A DNA stretch of 64,000 bases from Isoptericola luteus (GTDB taxonomy: Bacteria > Actinomycetota > Actinomycetes > Actinomycetales > Cellulomonadaceae): the NCBI RefSeq assembly GCF_020297055.1, contig NZ_JAIXCQ010000015.1, positions 1 to 64,000 of the forward strand. The letters are read 5' to 3'. Under the pieces are notes generated by a model. The model was not told the DNA's origin, did no database searches, and worked only from the letters and a program-made list of their open reading frames with translations. The position numbers and the translations under genes were made by a program. Shown here one piece after another: positions 26,829-35,345 of the stretch (position 1 is the first letter of the stretch; every line of letters starts with the position of its first letter).

Positions 26829-27656
26829 TCAGGCGATGACGACCTCGAGGGTGCGCGGGCCGCGGCGCGTGGTGGCGTCGTGCAGGGTGGCCTCGATCAT
26901 CCGGTAGCTCAGCCCCGAGCCGATCTCGGTGCCGATCACCTCGCCGTCCAGCTCGCGGGCGGCGGCGAGGAGCTCTTCGCCGGTGCGCGGCGTGGCCGCG
27001 GCACGGCGCAGCAGGTGGCCGGCGAGGACGCCGCGCGTGTGCTTGGCGTTGTGCGAGACGACGGTGCGCCGTCCGGCGGTCTCCCGCACGACGCGCACGG
27101 TGACCCAGTCGGCGGCCGCGGTGCCGGGCTTCCAGGCGGCGAGGTACGCGGCGGAGCGGCAGTCGACGACCACGTCGCCCGCGGCACGCTCGTCGAGCGC
27201 GGCGGCCAGGTGCGGTCGCCAGACGGTCGCGAGCTTGCCGACGCCCGGCAGGTCCACGCCCATCGACAGCCGGTATGCGGGAATGCGGTCGACGGGGGAG
27301 ACGGCGCCCCACAGCCCGGAGAAGACGCGCACGTCGTGGGCGGCGCGGCGGGCGGGCTCACCGTGGAGGCCCGCGAGCCCGGCCGCGGCGTAGAGCACGC
27401 CGGTGTACACCTGGGCCGCGGGGGCGGCCGGGGCGGACTTGAGGTCGACGTTGCGCGCGACCTCGTCGGCGAGGGTGGCGCCCACGCCGAGCAGCGTCGT
27501 GGCGTCGGGCCGGGTGCTGACCGCCGCGAGCGCCTCGGCCACGGTGTGCCGCTGCGCCGTGAGGACGTCGGCACCCGTGAGGGCGGCGAGGTCGACGGGG
27601 GCGGCGCCGTCGGGCGCGCGGGTCTTGCCCTCGGAGGGCGGCAGGCAGATCAGCAC
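26829..27656 (-). CDS. yaaA: Peroxide stress protein YaaA (DUF328)
   Basis: Protein of 275 aa with the N-terminal MLICLPPSEGKT, YTGVLYAAAGL, FSGLWGAVSPVDRIPAYRLSMG (in parts) and SHNAKHTRGVLAGHLL of the YaaA/DUF328 family. In E. coli the protein lowers intracellular iron-driven damage during peroxide stress and binds DNA. It lies upstream of the TfoX gene on the same strand. The length is near the usual 250-260. Confidence 0.93.
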   Translation of the reverse strand: MLICLPPSEGKTRAPDGAAPVDLAALTGADVLTAQRHTVAEALAAVSTRPDATTLLGVGATLADEVARNVDLKSAPAAPAAQVYTGVLYAAAGLAGLHGEPARRAAHDVRVFSGLWGAVSPVDRIPAYRLSMGVDLPGVGKLATVWRPHLAAALDERAAGDVVVDCRSAAYLAAWKPGTAAADWVTVRVVRETAGRRTVVSHNAKHTRGVLAGHLLRRAAATPRTGEELLAAARELDGEVIGTEIGSGLSYRMIEATLHDATTRRGPRTLEVVIA

Positions 27657-27665
27657 CCCGATACC

Positions 27666-28862
27666 TTACGGCCGGGTGGTGGCGGTGACGGGCTCGTCCC
27701 AGTCGACCCTGAAGTCGGTGACCCAGTCGTGCGTGGCCCGGGCGGCGACGCGCCCCACCAGGGGCAGGATCACCCGGTCGCGCAGCACGCGGCTCACGGG
27801 GTTCGGGATCTTCAGGTTCGAGGTGCGCTTCGCCTGGGTGATCAGCCGTTCCACGCGCCGTCGCCGTGTCGCGGAGAGCGCGGCGAACGCGGCGGCGGGG
27901 TCGCCGAGGTCGCGCACGCAGCGGGCGAGCAGCACGCCGTCCTCGATCGCGAGCGACGCCCCCTGGCCCGACGTCGGTGAGATCGCGTGCGCCGCGTCGC
28001 CGACGAGGCCGATCCGTCCGCGGTGCCAGACGGGGACGTGCGGCAGGTCCGTCGTCGTCCAGGGACCGAGGATCTCGGGGGTCGCGGCGAGGAGGTCGAG
28101 GGCGGGGGAGTCGTCGTCGGCGAAGAGTCGCTCCAGCTCCGCGCGCCAGGTGGGCGTCCGGGCGGCGAGCTGTGCGGGCGTCGGCTCGGCCGCCTGCGGC
28201 ACGTTGGCGAACCACCACACGTCGCCCGGCGCCCGGCGCAGGTAGGCGAAGAACGCGCGGCGCCCGAACACCATGACGAGGTGCCCCGGCGTGGCGTCGA
28301 CGTCGACGCCACGTGCGTACCCGCCGGTGTTGAGCAGGCCGGTGTACCGGGGGGCGGGGCCGGCGGGGTCGAGGAGGCGACGGGTGCGCGACCCGATCCC
28401 GTCGGCGCCGACCAGGAGGTCGCCCGTGGCGGTGGTGCCGTCGGCGAAGGCGGCCACGACGGTGCCGTCCGGCTGCTCGACGGCGTCCGTGAGGCGCTTG
28501 CCGTGCTCGACGGCGATGCCGCGGCGCTCGGCCTCGTCGCGCAGCGCGGCACTGAGGTCGGCACGGCGCACGGTCTGGCTCGGGATCGCCCCGGCCGCCC
28601 CTCCGGTCGGCATCCGGGTCAGGAACCGGCCCGACGCGCCGCGCATCTCCATCATCGGGGTGTCGAAGCCACCCAGGTCGCGGTGGTCGATGCCCAGCAC
28701 CCCCAGGGCGTGCAACCCGTTGGGAGCGAGGGTGAGAAAGGCCCCCTTGTCGTCCGCGGTCCGGGCGTACGCCTCGTGGACCGTGGCCTCGACGCCGGCC
28801 TTCTGCAGTGCCATGGCGGTCACGGGTCCACCGATGCCGCCTCCGATCACGAGTGCTCTCAT
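27666..28862 (-). CDS. FAD-dependent monooxygenase (PHBH fold)
   Basis: Flavoprotein of 398 aa: N-terminal Rossmann motif VIGGGIGGPVTAMALQKAG, central DLLVGADGIGSRTR, and RIGLVGDAAHAISPTSGQGASLAIED (in parts) that binds FAD ribitol. It is a class A aromatic hydroxylase-type enzyme; the substrate is unknown. The ATG at 28862 directly abuts the operator-like dyads between it and the PadR gene, so PadR probably controls it. Confidence 0.92.
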   Translation of the reverse strand: MRALVIGGGIGGPVTAMALQKAGVEATVHEAYARTADDKGAFLTLAPNGLHALGVLGIDHRDLGGFDTPMMEMRGASGRFLTRMPTGGAAGAIPSQTVRRADLSAALRDEAERRGIAVEHGKRLTDAVEQPDGTVVAAFADGTTATGDLLVGADGIGSRTRRLLDPAGPAPRYTGLLNTGGYARGVDVDATPGHLVMVFGRRAFFAYLRRAPGDVWWFANVPQAAEPTPAQLAARTPTWRAELERLFADDDSPALDLLAATPEILGPWTTTDLPHVPVWHRGRIGLVGDAAHAISPTSGQGASLAIEDGVLLARCVRDLGDPAAAFAALSATRRRRVERLITQAKRTSNLKIPNPVSRVLRDRVILPLVGRVAARATHDWVTDFRVDWDEPVTATTRP

Positions 28863-28863
28863 C

Positions 28864-28888
28864 TGGTCACCATAGAATGGGTAACCAT
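28864..28888. promoter_or_regulatory. Paired palindromes, probable PadR operator
   Basis: Two related palindromic half-sites, tggtcacca at 28864-28872 and gggtaacc at 28879-28886, lie 15 bases apart just upstream of the monooxygenase start. They resemble the ATGT/ACAT-free GGT-ACC style dyads bound by some PadR proteins, which is my inference. Binding here would block the monooxygenase promoter. Confidence 0.45.
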
Positions 28889-28943
28889 GAAATGGCAAGA
28901 GGCGCGACGCGCCGGGACGAGCCGGGCCCGTAGGCTGAGCGCC

Positions 28944-29552
28944 GTGACGGACCGGCCCCGATCTCCGCTGGCGATGGTGCTGCTCGCGCTGCTCGCCGAG
29001 GAGCCCATGCACGCCTACAAGATGCAGCAGCTCATCAAGGGCAGGCGCAAGGACGACGTCGTCAACGTGGCCCGCAGCAACAGCGTGTACCAGGCGCTCG
29101 ACCGCCTGGAGCGCGACGGTTACGTCCAGGTGCGCGAACGGGTCTCCGGCGGGTCCGCCCCGGCGCGGAACCTCTACGCGCTGACCGACGCCGGGCGTGA
29201 GGTGCTCCGGCGCTGGATGGACTCCGCGCTGTCGTCCCCCGCCCGGGAGTTCCCTGAGTTCCGCGCGGTGCTCGCCGTGGTCTCGCTCGTGGGGCCCGAT
29301 CTCGTCGCCGACCGGCTCGAGGAACGTGCCGCCGCCCTCGACGAGGTGCTGGCCCACGCGGCCCAGGACGCCGACCGAGCGGCCGGGTGGGGGCTGCCCC
29401 GGGTCTTCATGCTCGAGAGCGAGCACCTCGAGGTCGTGACCCGGGCCGAGCAGGACTGGCTCCGCCGGGTGGTCGCGGACCTCCGGTCCGGAGCGCTGTC
29501 CTGGGACCCCGCGCAGGTCATCGCCGACCGTCCACGGTTCGAAGGGGCCTGA
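28944..29552 (+). CDS. PadR family transcriptional regulator
   Basis: Protein of about 202 aa with the PadR winged helix (SPLAMVLLALLAEEPMHAYKMQQLI, then SNSVYQALDRLERDGYVQVRE and ARNLYALTDAGREVLRRW) and a C-terminal dimerisation domain. The start is uncertain: GTG 28944 leaves 81 bases for the divergent promoters, whereas ATG 28887 would overlap the operator-like dyads. It is the likely regulator of the divergent FAD monooxygenase. Confidence 0.88.
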   Translation: MTDRPRSPLAMVLLALLAEEPMHAYKMQQLIKGRRKDDVVNVARSNSVYQALDRLERDGYVQVRERVSGGSAPARNLYALTDAGREVLRRWMDSALSSPAREFPEFRAVLAVVSLVGPDLVADRLEERAAALDEVLAHAAQDADRAAGWGLPRVFMLESEHLEVVTRAEQDWLRRVVADLRSGALSWDPAQVIADRPRFEGA

Positions 29553-29616
29553 CCTCCTGTTCGGCAGGTGAACACCCTGGTGACAGAGGTGCGGCCGCGA
29601 GGCTAGCGTCGGCTCC

Positions 29617-30000
29617 ATGGTCCAGGTGAAGGTCTACGGCAACCGGTCGGTCTGGGGGGAACGGCGCCCGGAGGTCTCCGACGCGCTGCACGCGGCGCTG
29701 GTCGGGGCGTGGCGCATCCCCGAGGACAAGCGGTTCCACCGCTTCCTGCTGCTGGACGACGGCGACCTCGTGGCTCCGCGCTCCGCGGAGTACCTCATGA
29801 TCGAGATCGTCGCGTTCGCGGGGCGCTCGCGGGAGGCGAAGCGCGAGCTGGTGCGGCGGATGTACGACGACGTCGCCCCCGCGCTCGGGATCTCGGCGGA
29901 CGACCTGGAGCTGGTCGTCATCGAGTCGCCCGCCGAGAGCTGGGGCATCCGGGGCCGCTCCGGGGACGAGCTCACCCTGAACTACACCGTGGGGGTGTGA
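29617..30000 (+). CDS. Tautomerase family protein lacking Pro1
   Basis: Protein of 127 aa with the beta-alpha-beta repeat of 4-oxalocrotonate tautomerase-like proteins (MVQVKVYGN, SDALHAALVGAW, HRFLLLDDGDLV, LMIEIVAFAGRSREAKRELVRRMYDD in parts, LELVVIESPAESWGIRG). The family's catalytic residue is an N-terminal proline exposed after Met removal; here residue 2 is Val, so canonical tautomerase chemistry is unlikely. The start is well placed and no proline start is available nearby. Confidence 0.8.
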   Translation: MVQVKVYGNRSVWGERRPEVSDALHAALVGAWRIPEDKRFHRFLLLDDGDLVAPRSAEYLMIEIVAFAGRSREAKRELVRRMYDDVAPALGISADDLELVVIESPAESWGIRGRSGDELTLNYTVGV

Positions 30001-30041
30001 GCGAGCGCCGACATGCCGTCCGCGCAAGCCCGGGGAGCGCA

Positions 30042-30047
30042 TAGACT
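30042..30047 (+). promoter_or_regulatory. -10 element of rnpB
   Basis: TAGACT lies 8 bases before the first paired base of RNase P RNA, at the right distance for a -10 hexamer. No clear -35 box is seen. Confidence 0.5.
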
Positions 30048-30054
30048 GTGCGGC

Positions 30055-30464
30055 GCGGACGAGTCGGTCGGACGGTCGCGTCGGCGGTGCCCCCGGGTGT
30101 CGCCGCCGAGGAACGTCCGGGCTCCGAAGGGCAAGGTGGTGGCTAACAGCCACCCGGGGTGACCCGCGGGACAGTGCCACAGAAAACAGACCGCCGGCGT
30201 CGGGCGACCGGCGTCGGTCAGGGTGAAACGGTGGTGTAAGAGACCACCAGCGCGCCCGGTGACGGGCGTGGCTAGGTAAACCCCACCTGGAGCAAGGTCA
30301 GACAGACTGTGTTTGAGGGCGGCCCGCCCGATTCTCTTCGAGAAGCACAGTCGGGTAGACCGCTCGAGCCCTGCGGCAACGCAGGGCCTAGATGGATGGC
30401 CGTCACCCGTGCCGGGGCAACCGGGCACGGGGACAGAACCCGGCGTACAGACCGACTCGTCCGC
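30055..30464 (+). ncRNA. rnpB: RNase P RNA, bacterial class A
   Basis: Catalytic RNA that removes 5' leaders from pre-tRNAs. The P1 helix closes the molecule: gcggacgagtcggtc at 30055 pairs fully with gaccgactcgtccgc ending at 30464. Universally conserved elements are in order: gaggaacgtccgggctcc, acagtgccacagaaa, ggtgaaacggtg, gtaagagaccacc and, near the 3' end, agatggatggccgtcac followed by acagaacccggc. The length of 410 bases is usual for actinobacteria. Confidence 0.96.
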
Positions 30465-30908
30465 ACCTATCTCGTTGACCGGGGGAGATAGGTGACGCCG
30501 CCAGAGTCGCGGTCTCGATTCGGTTTCAGGCCGAGGACCGCGTCCACGGCCTCGCGCGTCCGGTCATCGGAGTCTGGCCACAGGTGTGAGTTGAGTCCCG
30601 CATGGTGGTGTAGCGCGTCGTGATCCGTCGTTGGTTAGGCGCTGAGTTCGAGGACGGGGTCGGCGGCCACCTCCGTTCCGGCGTCGCTGACTGGGGTTAG
30701 GCGGCAGCGGGCGAGGAGACCGAGGCGGCGGTGCAGCTCGGCGTGGACCTTGCGGGCGCCGTAGACCCCGTAGTTCTCCGCGTGCACCTGCTCGATCAGC
30801 GCCGTCGTGCCCGCATCGCGGTCTGACCTGCGGCTTGATGCCGCGGAGGGTGGCCCGGTCTGCAGAGAGTCCGCAAGAATTCCGCGAAGTGCCCCCGAGA
30901 GCCGTCGA
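30465..30908. other. Gap between rnpB and toxin gene, mostly decayed sequence
   Basis: These 444 bases contain the IS3 transposase fragment listed separately (30635-30830). On either side I see no gene, tRNA or clear terminator. Confidence 0.5.
30635..30830 (-). pseudogene. IS3-family transposase OrfB remnant
   Basis: Reading the minus strand gives about 65 residues including ALIEQVHAENYGVYGARKVH and AELHRR, the start of the IS3-type OrfB helix-turn-helix region, before the frame ends at 30635. The DDE integrase domain is absent and no inverted repeats are visible, so this is a decayed fragment. It is not a copy of the intact IS at 52.2-53.5 kb. Confidence 0.75.
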
Positions 30909-31160
30909 TCAGAGCCAGTCGAGGTACTGCTGGCGGGCCTTCATCGCGTGGATCACGAGCTCGTCGCCGGAGTCGAAGGCGAGGATGGCGAGCTCCAGCA
31001 CGCGTCCCACCGGATCGACGCCCAGCAAGAGCCAGCGGCGAGGGTCGTCCTCGTCGTCAAGCGGCTCGCGCAGCAGTGCGTGCATGCCCGCGTACAAGAC
31101 GACGTCGTCGGCGAGGCGGTCTCGCTTGTAGTGCTTGCGTGCGGACTCGTGGACCTTCAC
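30909..31160 (-). CDS. Type II toxin-like protein (RelE/BrnT-like fold)
   Basis: Protein of 83 aa (KVHESARKHYKRD, RWLLLGVDPVGRVLELAILA, DELVIHAMKARQQYLDWL). The central beta strands and final ...IHAMKAR... segment resemble small ribonuclease toxins of the RelE/BrnT fold; no family name is certain. The GTG start overlaps the stop of the antitoxin gene (GTGA), the usual antitoxin-first layout. Confidence 0.7.
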   Translation of the reverse strand: MKVHESARKHYKRDRLADDVVLYAGMHALLREPLDDEDDPRRWLLLGVDPVGRVLELAILAFDSGDELVIHAMKARQQYLDWL

Positions 31161-31432
31161 GCCACGTGGGCCCAGGCGCGGACCGCGGCGCGGATCGCCT
31201 CCGACTCGTTCGCCAGGCCTTCCTGCTCTGCGCGCTTCCGAAGGGCGGCCAGGGTCTGCTCGTCGAGGCGGACCGTGACAGGCTTGCCGGGGCCGTGGCC
31301 GACGGCGGGGCGGCCGCGGCGACTCTGACGGAGATTGGGCAGGTCGTATCCGGCCTCGGCCTCGTCGGCCCACGCCTGGATCTGCTCGTCGGTGACCGGC
31401 TTGCCGTGGATGGTGCGCTGCTTCTCATCCAT
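31157..31432 (-). CDS. Ribbon-helix-helix antitoxin
   Basis: Protein of 91 aa. The C-terminal part is a CopG-type ribbon-helix-helix: KPVTVRLDEQTLAALRKRAEQ, then NESEAIRAAVRAW. It would bind both the operon promoter and the toxin at 30909-31160. I chose ATG 31432: a TACGTTAT stretch just upstream looks like a -10 box of a leaderless transcript; GTG 31447 is an alternative. Confidence 0.82.
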   Translation of the reverse strand: MDEKQRTIHGKPVTDEQIQAWADEAEAGYDLPNLRQSRRGRPAVGHGPGKPVTVRLDEQTLAALRKRAEQEGLANESEAIRAAVRAWAHVA

Positions 31433-31517
31433 AGGAATAACGTACACGAAAATCGGTGACGTGACCTATGCCACGGTGGTCGCCGACCGACACGTGCCGC
31501 GGAGTCGGTCGAGGGGC

Positions 31518-32429
31518 TCAGCCGTGGCGTGAGACGGCGTCGTTGGCGCGCTGCCACATCTCGTAGTTCCCGCACTCCGCCGTGACCTCGGCCGTCGCCT
31601 GAGCCGCGGCGAAGAAGTCGTCGGCCAACGGAGAGGTGCGGTCCGCCGCCATCGCGAGGTGGATCTGCGCGGGCGGGAGATCCGGGACGGGCACGTAGCT
31701 GATGTCCGGGCGCGAGTAGAACACGGTCTCCGAACGCCCGACGAACGAGATGCCGCGGCCGGCTGCGACGTGCTCCAACTTCTCCTCCACCCCGCGCACC
31801 CGAAGCCCGGAGTCGGGGTGCGGGCGCCGCGTGGGCTGCGTGCTCGCGTCACCGTGCCAGACCAGGGGCTCGCCGGCCAGGTCGGACTCGCTCACCTCGT
31901 CCTTGCCCGCCAACCGGTGACCGGTCGGCAGCACGGCCATGAGCGGCTCCGTGTAGAGCGGGGTCAGGCGCAGGCCGGTCTCGTCGATGGGCAGCCGCAC
32001 GTACCCGACGTCGACGCGGCCGTCGAGCAGCATCGTGGCCTGGTCGTCCCACTCCATGCGCTGCACGTCGACGACCACGTCCGGGTGCCGGGCCTCGAAC
32101 ACCCGTGCCGCGGGGATGACCGGGATGCCGGCTCGAAAACCGACCACGAGGCGCCGGCTGCCGAGGGCGGACGCGGACACCCGGCGCCGGACCGCGTGCG
32201 CGGAGGCGAGCAGCGGACCGGCGTCGTCCATGAGCTGTCGGCCCGCATCGGTCAGCGTCACGCCATGACTGTCCCGGTTGAACAGCGACGTGCCCAGGTC
32301 GTGCTCGAGCGCACGGATCTGCCGGCTGAGCACCGGCTGCGCGATGTGCAGCTCCTCGGCGGCGCGGCCGAAATGCAGCCTGTCGGCGACCGCGACGAAG
32401 TAGCGCAGCTTGCGCAGGTCCAGATCCAC
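31518..32429 (-). CDS. LysR family transcriptional regulator
   Basis: Protein of 303 aa. N-terminal HTH: LRKLRYFVAVADRLHFGRAAEELHIAQPVLSRQIRALEHDLG in parts, followed by LFNRDSHGVTLTDAG and a periplasmic-binding-like effector domain. GTG 32429 has GGGAGG at a good distance. It is divergent from the SDR/NADP-dependent oxidoreductase genes and is the probable regulator of that set; the inducer is unknown. Confidence 0.94.
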   Translation of the reverse strand: MDLDLRKLRYFVAVADRLHFGRAAEELHIAQPVLSRQIRALEHDLGTSLFNRDSHGVTLTDAGRQLMDDAGPLLASAHAVRRRVSASALGSRRLVVGFRAGIPVIPAARVFEARHPDVVVDVQRMEWDDQATMLLDGRVDVGYVRLPIDETGLRLTPLYTEPLMAVLPTGHRLAGKDEVSESDLAGEPLVWHGDASTQPTRRPHPDSGLRVRGVEEKLEHVAAGRGISFVGRSETVFYSRPDISYVPVPDLPPAQIHLAMAADRTSPLADDFFAAAQATAEVTAECGNYEMWQRANDAVSRHG

Positions 32430-32598
32430 GGAGCCTCCCGGTCGGGCGATACCCCCAAGGTATCACCACGGCTGAAAAGGGTCTTGGACACCCGGTTCGC
32501 GCCCATGGCAACGTTCATGAGGCCGGGCAGGAATTCGGAACGAGAACCCGTCGGCGTGATGTCTTTCGCAATATCCATACCTATTCGACGGAGCGATC

Positions 32599-33333
32599 GT
32601 GGGAAAGCTTGATGGCAAGGTAGCGGTGATCACCGGCGGGTCCACCGGAATGGCGTTGGCCGGCGCCAAGCTCTTTGTGGACGAAGGAGCGCACGTCTTC
32701 ATCCAGGCCCGGCGGCAGGAAGCGCTGGACGCCGCCGTCGAGCTGATCGGCCGCAACGTCACCGCCGTCCAGGGCGACGCTGCCGAGCTCGACGACCTGG
32801 ACCGCTTGTTCGACACCGTCAAGCGTGAGAAGGGCTCCATCGACGTGCTGTGGGCCAGCGCAGGGATGGGAGAACCTGCCGTGCTCGGCGAGATCACCGA
32901 GGAGCAGTTCCACCGCGCCTTCTCGCTCAACGCGCGCGGCACCCTGTTCACCGTGCAGAAGGCGTTGCCGCTGATCAACGACGACGGCTCGATCCTGATG
33001 ACCGGATCGAACGCCTCCCTCGGCGCCTTCCCCGGCTGGAGCCTCTACGCGGGAAGCAAGGCCGTCCAGCAGGCCTGGGCCCGCGTCTGGCTCAACGAGT
33101 TGCGCGACCGCAGGATCCGGGTCAACGTCCTGACCCCCGGTCAGGTCGCCACCGCCAAGCAGGAAGAGCTCTTCGACCAGGCGACCAGAGCCGCGTTCGA
33201 GTCCCTCATCCCGCGCGGAGCGATGGGCCGCCCCGACGAGATCGCCACCATCGCCCTGTTCCTCGCCTCCGACGACTCCGCCTACGTCAACGGACTGGAG
33301 CTCGTCGCCGACGGCGGCACCACCGCCATCTGA
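32599..33333 (+). CDS. Short-chain dehydrogenase/reductase (SDR)
   Basis: Protein of 244 aa. It carries the classical SDR motifs: cofactor site AVITGGSTGMALAGA, the structural motif WASAGMG (in place of NNAG), catalytic Ser in GSNAS and YAGSK with the catalytic Tyr and Lys, and a C-terminal GLELVADGGTTAI. It oxidises or reduces an unknown alcohol or ketone with NAD(P)(H). GTG 32599 is the start. It opens a run of NAD(P)-binding genes divergent from the LysR regulator. Confidence 0.93.
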   Translation: MGKLDGKVAVITGGSTGMALAGAKLFVDEGAHVFIQARRQEALDAAVELIGRNVTAVQGDAAELDDLDRLFDTVKREKGSIDVLWASAGMGEPAVLGEITEEQFHRAFSLNARGTLFTVQKALPLINDDGSILMTGSNASLGAFPGWSLYAGSKAVQQAWARVWLNELRDRRIRVNVLTPGQVATAKQEELFDQATRAAFESLIPRGAMGRPDEIATIALFLASDDSAYVNGLELVADGGTTAI

Positions 33334-33398
33334 ACTACGAACGAGTGAGAGCGGCGCCTGAAGGACAGACGCCCCGAGCACAGAAGGAAGTACACCTC

Positions 33399-34022
33399 AT
33401 GAGCAGCATCACCTTCATCGGTGCGGGGAACATGGCCCGCACGATCGGGACGCGCGCGGTGGCGGGCGGCAACACCGTCGAGATCATGGCACGCGACCAG
33501 TCCAAGGCCGACGACCTGGCCGCGGCCCTCGGTGGCGGCACCACGGCAGGCAGGTGGGGAGCCGTACCGACGGGGGACATCGTGATCGCGGCCCTGCTGT
33601 ACGACGGTGTCGTCTCGACCGTCGCCGAGTACGGGGACGCTCTCGCGGGCAAGATCATCGTCGACATCAGCAACCCGTTCAACGTCACGTTCGACGGGCT
33701 GGCCCACGAAGAGCCGACCTCGATCGCGCAGGAGGTCGCCAAGATCGCCCCGGCCGGCGCCAGCGTGTTCAAGGCCTTCAACACCAACTTTCGTGGCGTC
33801 CTCGAGCAGGGCCGTCCCGACGTCTTCATCGCCGGCGACGACACGTCGGCCAAGGCGAACCTGGCGGCATTCGTCGAGAGCCTCGGGCTGCGCCCGCTGG
33901 ATGTCGGCGGCCTGAAGATGTCGCACTGGTTGGAAGGCATGGGAGTGGTCACGGTAGGCCTCGCCGGAAACGGGATCGGCCACGGGAACTTCGCCCTCGG
34001 CGTCGACGAGATCGCAGCCTGA
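33399..34022 (+). CDS. NADPH-dependent F420 reductase-like dinucleotide-binding protein
   Basis: Protein of 207 aa with an N-terminal Rossmann motif (TFIGAGNMARTIGTRAVAGG) and the F420-oxidoreductase pattern YGDALAGKIIVDISNPFN, APAGASVFKAFNTNF and KMSHWLEGMGVV. Relatives transfer hydride between NADPH and F420 or act on small substrates. GAAGGAAG precedes the ATG at 33399. A decayed relative lies at 35044-35296. Confidence 0.88.
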   Translation: MSSITFIGAGNMARTIGTRAVAGGNTVEIMARDQSKADDLAAALGGGTTAGRWGAVPTGDIVIAALLYDGVVSTVAEYGDALAGKIIVDISNPFNVTFDGLAHEEPTSIAQEVAKIAPAGASVFKAFNTNFRGVLEQGRPDVFIAGDDTSAKANLAAFVESLGLRPLDVGGLKMSHWLEGMGVVTVGLAGNGIGHGNFALGVDEIAA

Positions 34023-34185
34023 GCCTCACCGAGGCTCGGCATAGCCCCTTCCGTTCGTCAGGGCTTCGTCTTGTCAGGGCTTCGTCAGCGACCGATGCGA
34101 CCTGAGCGCGGTTCTGCCGCGGACTTGAGGACCTGGTGACGTCACCCTGCGGCACTCCGCCGCAGATTCTCACAAAGGAGTCATC

Positions 34186-35019
34186 GTGCGTCTTGTATGG
34201 CAGCTCTTGGTCGTGGTGACGGTCTGGATCCTCGGCAGTCTGGGCACTGCGGCGGTGAAGGACGACCCCTGGCTGACGCTCGTCGCCGGACTGCTGACGG
34301 CCGTCGTCGCAGTCGTCGTCTACGGCTGGCTGGTGCGGCGCACCGAGCATCGAGCCCCCGACGAGATATCGGTGAAGGGAGCAGGTGCCGGCGTCGGCTG
34401 GGGCACGCTGCTCGGGGTCGCGTTGTTCGGGGCGGTCATCGCGAGCATCGCCTTCGTCGGCGACTACACGATCAGCGGCGTCGGCACGCCGGTAGGCGCC
34501 GCCGGGCTGCTCGGCATCATGGCGGGTGCGGCGGTGACCGAGGAGCTCCTGTTCCGCGGTGTCCTGTTCCGGAACGTCGAGCGCTGGACCGGAACATGGC
34601 TGGCGCTCGTGCTGACCGGTGCGCTGTTCGGCCTGATCCACCTGCTCAACCAGAACGCCACCCTGTGGGGCGCCATCGCTATCGCCATCTCTGCAGGCGG
34701 GATGCTGACGGCCGCGTACGTCGCCACCCGAAAGCTCTGGTTGCCGGTCGGTCTGCACCTCGGCTGGAACATCGCCGCCAGCGCCATCTTCAGTACCGAG
34801 GTGTCCGGCAGCGACACCGCGCAGGGCTTGCTGGACGCGACGATGTCGGGTCCGGCGCTGATCACGGGTGGCGCCTTCGGGCCGGAGGGCAGCGTGTTCG
34901 CCGTGGTGCTCGGTGTGGTGGCCACCGGCGTGCTCATGTGGCTGGCCCACCGGCGTGGTCACGTGGTGCCCGTCCGTCGCTCGGCCCGGGTGGACGTCGT
35001 CGCCGAGCTCGCCGGGTGA
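34186..35019 (+). CDS. CPBP family intramembrane metalloprotease
   Basis: Membrane protein of 277 aa with about eight hydrophobic segments. The CPBP (Abi/CAAX-like) motifs are present: TEELLFRGVLFR (EExxxR), LFGLIHLLNQ with the metal-binding His, and a third HLGWN. It would cleave a transmembrane substrate; relatives process prenylated proteins or protect against bacteriocins. AAAGGAG precedes the GTG at 34186. Confidence 0.92.
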   Translation: MRLVWQLLVVVTVWILGSLGTAAVKDDPWLTLVAGLLTAVVAVVVYGWLVRRTEHRAPDEISVKGAGAGVGWGTLLGVALFGAVIASIAFVGDYTISGVGTPVGAAGLLGIMAGAAVTEELLFRGVLFRNVERWTGTWLALVLTGALFGLIHLLNQNATLWGAIAIAISAGGMLTAAYVATRKLWLPVGLHLGWNIAASAIFSTEVSGSDTAQGLLDATMSGPALITGGAFGPEGSVFAVVLGVVATGVLMWLAHRRGHVVPVRRSARVDVVAELAG

Positions 35020-35043
35020 TCGCGCGTACCGGCCGGCGGCGCC

Positions 35044-35296
35044 GTGCAGGTCGTCTCCCGGTACGGGGAGGCACTGGCCGGGAAGATCGTCATCGACATC
35101 TCCAGCACCTTCGACGCCGACGCCACCGGGCTCGTCGTCCCCGAGGGCACTCCGGGGCGCAGGAGATCGCCAAGGTCGCCCCGGCGCCCTGGAGATGGCC
35201 CGCTGGCTGGAAGGAGTCGGGCCGCTGCTGATGGGCCTGGCCAGCCACGGTGCCGGGACCTTCGACATCGCTCTCGGCGTCGACCTCCGCGCCTGA
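35044..35296 (+). pseudogene. Broken F420 reductase-like gene fragment
   Basis: The three forward frames together spell parts of a protein like that at 33399-34022. One frame gives SRYGEALAGKIVIDISSTFD, a second AQEIAKVAPA, and a third ARWLEGVGPLLMGLASHG ending GVDLRA. The N-terminal Rossmann motif and the middle third are missing and frame changes occur near 35160 and 35190, so the gene is dead. It is a diverged, decayed paralogue, not a recent copy. Confidence 0.8.
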
Positions 35297-35345
35297 GCGA
35301 ACCCCACACCACCGTTCCTCCGCATCAACCCCAAGGAGCAGCAGC

